Source: Bolinopsis microptera
Taxonomy: Eukaryota > Ctenophora > Tentaculata > Lobata > Bolinopsidae
Length of the DNA stretch: 64,000 nucleotides
Reading direction: 5' to 3'
Assembly: GCF_026151205.1 (NCBI RefSeq)
Contig: NC_087073.1
Span: 1,942,501-2,006,500, forward strand
How positions within the stretch are numbered: the first letter of the stretch is position 1; every line of letters starts with the position of its first letter. The notes under the pieces were generated by a model. The model saw nothing but the letters and a program-made list of their open reading frames with translations. It did no database searches and was not told where the DNA came from. Shown piece after piece: positions 55,991 through 64,000 of this stretch. The position numbers and the translations under genes are program-made.

Positions 55991-57714
55991 CTCCATATCT
56001 TGCTCCGATCCTGTCACGTACTTGTTCAAAGGTTTAGGGCCCAATACCCAATACTGCAAATGAATTCTCAGTATAATATGTACTGACCGCAGGGCCTGGA
56101 ATTTTGGCCCCGTTCCTGATGGGCTTCTAAAAAGCCCATACTGCAAACAAAATTTAATTTTAATGACCGCAGTGATTTTGGCTCTGCTGATTGTTGGATT
56201 CGGTGAATCCATTAATTTCCACTTATGCAGAATAGTTTATCTTTCTCCGTTTTTAGGACATTAGATACATTTTCCTCAAATTATTCCAGTAATGTGTTTC
56301 TTTTATACTGGCTATCTGTATAAAAATTGCCTTTAGCATACTCTCCAATTCTTTGATGTTTTTGTTGTTGTTGTTGTACCCTTGTATAGTTCCATAACTG
56401 CCACTGGGGATAGTATCCAAGAAAACCTCACACCTCAGACGTCCAGAGAGTGGGTACATGACCGTGTTTTAAATACACTTTAATCCCTTGTAGCTGCATT
56501 TTGTTTGTAATAATTTGGAAACCCTCCCCCTCGGCTGATTACGTAATATGTGAACGACTTCGTAGAAGTATTGTAATAGATCAGATCGTTTCTATTGTAT
56601 CTATAACACAATATTGTATCTATCACATGTATTTGAACCGGTCCTCATCAGTGCTTAATATGCAGTGTCATGGTCCTGACCATATAGTGACGGTGTAATG
56701 TGTTAAAGTATTCTTCTAGAGTAGTCTGTAGTAGTGCTGCAGTAGTCGTCTAGTCTGCATGTGGTCGGATCAGTGACCACCTCTTACCAACGTCTACAGT
56801 TGCTCAGTCATTCACTCCGCAGTCTTTCACATCGCATCTGACCACCACATCTGACGACAAAAGTCGCCGCATTTGACTCAAAAGTTAACACATCCGCCAT
56901 GTTATCACAGCTATCTTAATACAGAAATGTTCATCCTCACAGTTACCACTGATTCTGCCTTGTTAAGCTTGGGAGGTTATTACTTTTTAGGACGTACCTG
57001 AAATTGGACTGACTCTTTGTGTAGTAGTATATCAGGAGTGAGTCTGTGTTTTGACATTTATTCAAAATTAACAAAAGATACTTATAAATTTAACGATCAT
57101 GCTCATGATAAGTGGGCAAACTTTTTTGCCATCACTACAAAAATAGCAATGGATGAATATCACCGTTAATGAAATCAGCCACATGGTAAAATATTTTTTC
57201 GCAAGGCCAAAAACACTGAATAGGACCTCAATGCATTAAACCTGCTATTGGAGAGCATCAGAATAAAGTACCTGTATACAAATCCAGATCGTTGGGTGTG
57301 GCGAATTATACATTTTCAACATATGCAGGGTAACACTTTACAGTGGCTACCACAGAGAGGGCCCTCGGTTTTTATAGGGTTTTAAGTAATATATCGCACT
57401 TTTCAAAATAAAACATTTTGTATAATCCGTGTATTAATACGATTTGGCTTGATTTTTAAAAAAGTTTTCATATTTGACTCTGAGTGACATAATATTCTTG
57501 CATTTTTTGCTCAAATTGAAAAATAATAGACACCAATTATAGCTCTCTTCGGACCACTTCCAATTATAGCTCTCTTCGGACCACCTTCCAAGGTCTGAAA
57601 TTCGACGGATTGTATCCCATGCTCTATTACATTATGTCAAAGAAAATGTAATCCCTTTTTGATTTTTGAAATTTCGTACTTTCTGATCTGTTGTGCAGAT
57701 GGCATGTAGCGGAG

Positions 57715-57760
<46 letters not shown>

Positions 57761-60700
57761 TCAAACTTTCGTTAAACATAATTTTTCATTATTGGTTCAG
57801 CAGTCACAGACTCAACCAAGGGTAGTATTGTTTTGAGTATCGTCTATTTTTTAAATTTTCGAAGATTTTGAGGAGTCGTCATGGTATCGCTGTCAACCTT
57901 CAAAACGTTTCCGTGAAACATCTCTGCAAGATGCATGATGATTGAGAACGGTCTGCAGGACCTTAAATTTGCTATTACGTCTTTCAGTGACAAGTTCTGT
58001 TAGGTATGTAGTTTTAAATGCTGTCTTTTCATGGCAACACGTGGCATAATCAGTGATTCACAATGTTACAAATTACGGTGAAGTGTTACTAGGGTTACTA
58101 GGTTACTAGGGTTACTAGGGCTACTTCTCATAATGAACTGTCCATTCAAGCTTATCTTTAGCCACTCCTACCCCCACTCAAAACGTTGCAGACTCCGATT
58201 AATGCAATAATTGATTTTAAGAGATTATTGAGATAACGTGTTAATGTGGGGTAGAGATAACGAAAAAGAGGTGCAAAAAGACATAAAATTGGGAAATTCA
58301 AACGAATACGAATTTCCGGTGAGAAATTAATCACTCTTAAATATGGTTTTTAAAACTTTATTATAACAATTCACCACAATATTTAGCGCACGTTACCATT
58401 GTTAATGCTGTTAGTGTTAGCGGATTATGAGCACGTACCAACCCGTTTTAGAGCTGCATTTTCCAAGCTTTACTCCTTTAGAATTATCTAGAACACTGAA
58501 TCGCGAACCCATATAGCGACATGAGTGGCCGATGGCTATGCATTGGTTTCCGAGTTCATCTTAAATTTACTTCGGTGTGTTTTGATGTTTATGTCAAACC
58601 ATCGAAAATTGTCACCGACGTGTTTATGTTTTATGCCAAACCATCGAAAAATCCCACCTTAGACTAAGGAACAGTTTAAATGTTGTTGCAAACAAAGGAA
58701 CGTCCGGGAGGTCCACTAGTACGCCGGGGGCCTGCCCGTGAGAATTTTATTTTTTTCTTTCTTTCTGCCGAAAAGATTTAGGCACGCTCTTTGGTAAGCC
58801 TAAATCAGCGCATTTTTGTGCAAGCTCGTTTTCTGAAGAATTATCCAGAGCTCGTTATAAATAAAGTGTTCCTCGTTTGGCACGCTCATTGGCAAATCTC
58901 ACAAATCCTTATAGGCCTGAAATAGCGGGCCTGCCTGTAATGCGTTGAATGCTTGTGATATAATCTGCTTTTTCGCATGTTGACAACAATGAATAATGAT
59001 GAACTATATACACTCGTCGGAATTTTCTCTGCTATTTTTTTACTATTTCTCAGTTTTTCCAATAAAAGTCAGCAAATTTTAGGTAAATCTTTGCAGAGAG
59101 TAACGTGCCACAGAGTTAACACAACACTCAACAGTTACACTCTTGTTGTCGCCTCTGTTGCCAACTATTTAATATTATTTTACCGTCTGAATATTTCTCT
59201 TGTTTTTTGTGATGCATGCCTTGTGGACGTGACCAACTCCTAGTTGCCGAGCTCTGGTAGTGCCCCTGCACTGCATTGCGATGACGAAAAACCAGGAAAA
59301 ACTCGCTGGTCTAATAAAAATAATCTAGATAACCTTTGTAGGTGGGGATGCCTAGAATTAACGTATATTTATATACCGACTGAATTTAAATAATTCAATC
59401 ACGAAATTACAGGCTTTTTCACACGGTGCATTTGTTTATCTCATGTCAAATGTTCTTGATAAGAACTGTGTCGCATGGTTTCATCTTTTAATGTTGCAAA
59501 CTATTGGTGCTTCAGGCCCGTTGGCTGTATAGAATTTAATGGTGGCTGTTTTATTTTTATAAACCATTTCTATTTTCGAGTAGTGCATCAGCGGCTTGTT
59601 CAAGCCAGAACAGCTTGCGCTTTGGTGTGTACTAATCGCCTCGATATCATATTTTGCCTGAAGCGTCACGTACCATGATCTCGCAATGTTTCCTCCTACG
59701 TAGATGCCCTCATATCATTTCGGGATTTTTGATTTAAATGGTTTCGATAAACCAAGCCAAGATGTGTTTTGCATTGTACCCGTCGATAATCTTACGATTT
59801 TGTAACCTTTATACTTTACATGCTTCCTGTCGCTTGTCAATAATACATCAAGTTCAAGTAGTGAGAGATCTTTTGACCAATTTTAATTTTTCTTATTTGG
59901 CACCGATGATAAGTAATTGGTAATGGTATGGTTCTGTCATGCAAATCATGAAATAAATTGTTTCCGGGCAATTTTGAATTTTATTATTTCCGTTAGTAAT
60001 GTGCTCGTGCATGTCATTTGAGCATTCTCTGGGAAACTGGAGCACTTTCCCTTTGAATTGAGCACGCTCGTTTCGAATTAAGCAAAATAAGCAATTGGAT
60101 TAAAAACCGATCCCACTGACATCTTGGTACTTATTCAAGAAAACAAAGGCCGACACAGTGAATACTCGTTACAGCTGAAGGTCATTTGCAGAGACCAATG
60201 ACCATTTTCCAAATTGAAACTTTCAAGTGAGTCACGTTTCTCAAGGTTAAAATTGAAAATTATTATTTGAAAACTGTTGGTAAATTGCACCTGCATGTCC
60301 GTTGCGTACTGAGTACTGAGTACAGAGTACTGAGAAACTAGAAGTAGAACAACTCATTGGTAAGGATAACTGTTAAAAATTAAAGTGGCCACTGCATTTA
60401 CCAAGAACTAAAAGTTCAATATTTAAATCAAATTACAAAGTCAAGAAAAGAACTAGAATCTCCTAGTCCATTTGTTAATGACTTCAGTACCAGGTTGCTG
60501 TAGAGTAGGAAAACAATTCAAATCCGTAAAAACAAGGTTCGGGGGAATAATCGCGGAACAAAGAGATTGCAGATAACCTAAATACCTAAATACCTAATTC
60601 ACGTCGCATATGTTTGTTTTTATCGCCTGATGTTAACCCTAAACTTACACCGAAAGGACGGTGTCAAAATTTCGATACGAAAATCTTAAAATACATGTAA

Positions 60701-62040
60701 TATACTTCAGTATATATCTCTCTATCGTCAGAATGTCTGTTAAACTAAGTATGAAGCTCTGTTCGTGAGATTCAATTCATCTGCTTGCATTGTTTGAGGA
60801 CATATCTTTGTTTTTGTTATGAAACGTTAATTATAGTATGCGGTGTTAAGTACGCTTGAAATTTAAATATAAGTATAATGATCAGCATTCGATTTTGAGG
60901 TTTAACATTTTTCCAGAGAATTTATCATCATTACGATCATTATTTTTCGTTTAATACTGTGAGTTAATATAGGAATCGCTTTATCAGTAGAAATGTCTAT
61001 CATCATCTCAGATATAATAGTAATATTGATAAGGATAATTTTTGCCGGTTAAATTTAATAAACTAGCGTTGGTTTACAATTCGGATTTACACCATATTCC
61101 AGATTTTACAGTGCGTGTTTGCCACCGAGCATTAGTACTCTGTTCATTTTCCTGGAAAATAAAAATTCTGTGATTGAGCATGCTGCATGTTTGTGTCGCC
61201 TTGTGTTTTAAATGATGTCTTGAAAGCCGCGGCAGTATTTCTGTCTTTATTGTTTAACTCCGCCCACTTCTAACTATGAATGTGGTCGCTACCTATCTAT
61301 TTCTTTCAAGCAATCACCAGGCTGTGTTTCAAGCAGAACTTGTTATTTTACAGTTGTAGCTAATTAAAAGTAATTTGGATGTTTTTAGTGCATCAGCTTA
61401 ACATGGACTTCACTTATAGGTTCTACGTTTTGTTAAAATTATGAAGTTTTTCTGGCTATTCCCGGGAGGACCCTCGCTCGAAATGGGGGTCCAATAAATA
61501 ACCATCTAAAAGTGTCAAAACCAATCTAGTTTGGGTGGAATAATGGCTGGTAGCAGCGATTGTTATGTAGAATTATAATGGCTATAATTTGTCAAAGGTA
61601 CCTAGGGATTGCAGTTTATGCGGGGTCACAACTTTGTACTGATTAGCACAAGCTATTTAACCAGATATATCTGTGGGAAAATGAAAAATAGATTGGTTTA
61701 GAATTAGACGAACTTCACATCGTGATCGATCGTAGAACAGTAACCACCGCGTCACAATTTAATATCTCAGGATTTGTGATAGTCGACCTTTCGAAATTGA
61801 AAATTTAGATCACAGAGGCCACCCACCACGTCAATGCTAAACCGGAAAATATGAACTTGGCGCTCTCTCAATCCCTGAATCTGTATAATGCTTTTGGACA
61901 CGAAGGGAAACACACAACGTATCTTCATAAAACTACATCATTAGAGCCTCAAATTATTTGTTATATAGTATTGTAGGGAAGTATTAAAATACTCCTACAG
62001 GACTCATGACATACTCATAGATGAGATCTGTATAGCAAGA
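55991..62040. other. Long gene-poor stretch
   Basis: Six kilobases without a supported gene. Visible: a (GA)n tract at 57717-57756, a doubled CCAATTATAGCTCTCTTCGG phrase near 57535 and 57560, repeated GTTACTAGG near 58090-58120, and a doubled ATACTGCAAA...TGACCGCAG phrase at 56052-56172. Open frames of 60-88 codons (for example 58977-59243) have no domain or splice context. Distal regulatory sequence is possible but cannot be shown. Confidence 0.45.
57717..57756. repeat. (GA)n microsatellite
   Basis: About 19-20 uninterrupted GA dinucleotides. Confidence 0.95.
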
Positions 62041-62044
62041 GCGT

Positions 62045-62155
62045 TACCTTAGTAACACCTTAGTAACACCTTAGTAACACCTTAGTAACACCTTAGTAAC
62101 ACCTTAGTAACACCTTAGTAACACCTTAGTAACACCTTAGTAACACCCTAGTGAT
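62045..62155. repeat. 11-bp tandem repeat ACCTTAGTAAC
   Basis: About ten units, the last ones degenerate (ACCCTAGTGAT). Confidence 0.95.
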
Positions 62156-63151
62156 ACCTCAGGAGCTGAATCTGATCCTTCCCCACAGGACTCATGACAT
62201 AGATGGAATAAGTCGTGCTCCCTGCTTTGTGCAGCTTTCCTCTTTATCTTGGATATGCTGCTAAACCCTCTACAACTGATACTAGCTGCGGTCCTGTTCG
62301 CGTCCACCCATTCCATGTACAAATTTACGGACTTGTCCAAGATCAAGCATTTGTCAGATTTTAGCCGTGATTTTCTATCGAAACAGTAAATAAATTCAAA
62401 GAATGATTCAATTAAATTCATTTGTTGATTAAATTTCCATGTTAAATCAAATAATGAGCTGTGGCGATTGAAGATTATCCAAACATAAAACTCTGTTGTC
62501 TGAAGATTTCTGTGTTGCAAATTTCCAAGAATACGTCCAGTAATATTCGCTTTTGCTCAGCAAACCTTTTAACGACCTCAATTTCAGTTTCTGTTCGGAT
62601 AACCAGCCCTACTGTTCTGGCGGAAAGATCTGCGTTCACAACGAGTGCAGAAGATACAGGACCAACATTGACTGCTCCACTTCCGGTTAGAAGAGAAGTC
62701 TTTTTAGCTTCTTTACTTTCACTTTCACTTTCACTTTCACTAATCTTACTTTAAACGTATCTCTAAAGGTTGGCTATCCTTACATCTTTGCCTGGCCTAG
62801 GTACATTCTACGGTGATCTACGGTGATCATCGATGAGACAAAATAATAGCGGTTGAATGACTCATTGACTCTGATTCACGTGACAATCTTTCTCTTGCAC
62901 CTTGTTTATGTTAACCACCATGGTAATATTAAAAAGCTCCTGAATTGATCTATAAATCCTTTCAGTTGAATCATCGTGTTGATTCGTCAAACATTCAAGT
63001 TGCTAGAAGAATCTTTTAAACGAAACTTAACTTCCTTAATTCTTGTGAAGCTACAATCACGCTGACACTAGAAAGAACGCGTTGCACAAACAACCTTTTC
63101 TACGTCTTCAATACAAATATTTCAACCGGAAATAAGCAATGTTATCTCCAG

Positions 63152-64000
63152 GTGGGAAGTGTCCTCGTGGTTACTGCTGTATGAACCAAGGTTCCTCCTC
63201 GGCGGGCATCTGTGTCCGCAAGCTCAACTTCCGGCTCCGGATAGGCGACTACTGTAACAGACAGGCTACCTGCGATTACTGCCAGTGTCAACCCGGACTG
63301 GTCTGCGCCAAAAACGGCTTCCAGTTTTTCCCCGAAGCCGTCTACACTTGTCAGGAGAATGACACTGTAAGTGTGATTAGTTTTTATAAATGTTTTTAGA
63401 GTCTGTACTTTGCTTCTGTAAGTGTGATCAGTTTTTATAAATGTTTTTAGAGTCGCTATTGGTTATATCACCGAGCAGCTAGGGTCCAAAAGTTTCAAAC
63501 CATTTTTGTCATAATCAGTGTTTCTCACTTAATTGCTTGAACAAGAAAGTAAAATGGTTTGGTTTTTCGGGCGATTACCTGGCACGCTAGTCCCAATGCG
63601 CGGCGCTCTTTTCAAGAGGGGCATTAGACTAGTAAGCTAGGTAAGTCGGGCGACTCCTCTTTGGGTAATCACACTGTATCTCGACATACACCGTATCTCG
63701 AATGTCGATATAGAGGTGTCGAGATACGGTATATGTCGATATCCAGTGTGGGAATCTCATCTTTGCAATCGTTTATAACACGTTTACCCAGTTTACTGAA
63801 CAGGAGGGCGACTGCTCTGAAGACGAACAGTGTGCCAGTGATAGGTGTTGTTCCAGCTCAAAGTGCAAACCCAAGAAAAGTAAGGCTTTACTGCTAGTTA
63901 CCATAGTTACACTACTAGTTACCATAGTTACACTACTAGTTACCATAGTGACGAACAGTGTGCCAGTGATAGGTGTTGTTCCAGCTCAAAGTGCAAACCC
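63152..64000 (+). CDS. Cysteine-rich secreted-type protein, partial (exons 63152-63366, 63804-63879, continues past window)
   Basis: The first visible exon follows TTATCTCCAG in phase 1 and reads GKCPRGYCCMNQGSSSAGIC, then RIGDYCNRQATCDYCQCQPGLVC, ending at ACT|GTAAGT in phase 0. The next follows TGAACAG, reads EGDCSEDEQCASDRCCSS-KCKPKK and ends AAA|GTAAGG in phase 1. The spacing of CxxGYCC, C.C.PGLVC and RCCSxxKC resembles the colipase/Dickkopf/prokineticin-type or WAP-like disulfide folds, typical of small extracellular signalling or inhibitor proteins. I cannot pick one family. No signal peptide exon is identified upstream. An ATG at 63139 would lie before the acceptor and is unlikely to be the start. 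The remaining exons lie to the right of the window. Confidence 0.65.
63361..63460 (+). repeat. Direct duplication of a splice donor and adjacent intron
   Basis: CTGTAAGTGTGATTAGTTTTTATAAATGTTTTTAGAGTC is repeated after 15 bases (63416-) with one change, so a second GTAAGTGTGAT donor lies about 51 bp downstream of the real one. Confidence 0.9.
63664..63760. repeat. Inverted repeat (hairpin) in intron
   Basis: ATCACACTGTATCTCGACAT and GGTGTCGAGATACGGTATAT / GTCGATATCCAGTGTGGGA form nested inverted arms (CACTGTATCTCGACATACACCG against GAGATACGGTATATGTCGATAT.CAGTG). A probable small palindromic element. Confidence 0.7.
63824..64000 (+). repeat. Tandem duplication of an exon 3' end, continuing past the window
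   Basis: GACGAACAGTGTGCCAGTGA through AAGTGCAAACCC (exon at 63824-63872) recurs at 63949-64000, separated by three copies of the 18-bp phrase ACTAGTTACCATAGTTAC. The window ends inside the second copy, so whether the donor is repeated too is not visible. Confidence 0.9.

Noticed and set aside
58977-59243. 88-codon ORF with hydrophobic stretches
   Set aside because: AT-rich chance frame, with no start context, splice sites or relatives that I recognise.
62137-62754. Overlapping ORFs of 97 and 127 codons on both strands
   Set aside because: One begins inside the 11-bp satellite, the other ends in a CTTTCA repeat; neither has a recognisable motif.

Overview
This is a window of an invertebrate animal nuclear genome. 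The evidence is spliced genes with GT-AG introns of mixed phase, a TACE/ADAM17-like protease, a TBC-domain RabGAP, Ig/FN3/SRCR and TSP1 modules, a tRNA-derived SINE, several non-LTR retrotransposon (LINE) lineages, and many small inverted-repeat elements. Base composition is AT-rich with GCGCGC islands confined to mobile repeats. Nothing fixes the phylum; a cnidarian-like or other early-branching animal would fit, but that is an impression rather than proof. There is no operon structure, so 'working together' applies only to the two-ORF retrotransposons.

Layout. 1-2025 (-): ADAM17-like metalloprotease, open without introns but frameshifted in the prodomain and cut by the window edge. 2200-4200: degenerate repeats. 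4196-4866 (-): remnant of a LINE ORF1. 4951-10439 (+): apparently intact LINE 'A' (ORF1 plus ORF2). 10440-14500: repeat-rich, no gene seen. 14961-20441 (-): a related, 5'-truncated LINE 'B' with an open ORF2. 20680-23500: tandem and segmental duplications. 23810-29458 (+): small spliced gene for a secreted or membrane-tethered acidic protein; its introns hold a foldback element, a duplicated TSP1-start exon and a LINE 3' end. 29600-40100: SINE copies, a LINE ('C') with an RTE-type LINE nested in it, and two foldback elements. 40408-41724 (-): Ig-FN3-SRCR gene with one in-frame stop. 44121-46600 (+): large all-helical protein. 47293-54455 (+): eight-exon TBC RabGAP with a Gln/His/Pro-rich heptad tail and very large tandem arrays in its introns. 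54456-63150: nearly gene-free. 63152-64000 (+): exons of a cysteine-rich secreted-type protein running off the right edge.

Most notable. (1) The LINE ORF1 proteins combine a coiled-coil segment, an AlkB-like 2-oxoglutarate/Fe(II) dioxygenase and an SGNH esterase (plus a PHD finger in LINE A); three diverged copies in this window keep the AlkB signature, and ORF2 carries its own PHD finger before the endonuclease and reverse transcriptase. (2) In the TBC gene and the right-edge gene, tandem duplications repeatedly copy the 3' end of an exon with its splice donor, in one case about 19 times, creating arrays of possible micro-exons. (3) Several hairpin/foldback elements can be delimited precisely because filled and empty sites occur in the same window.
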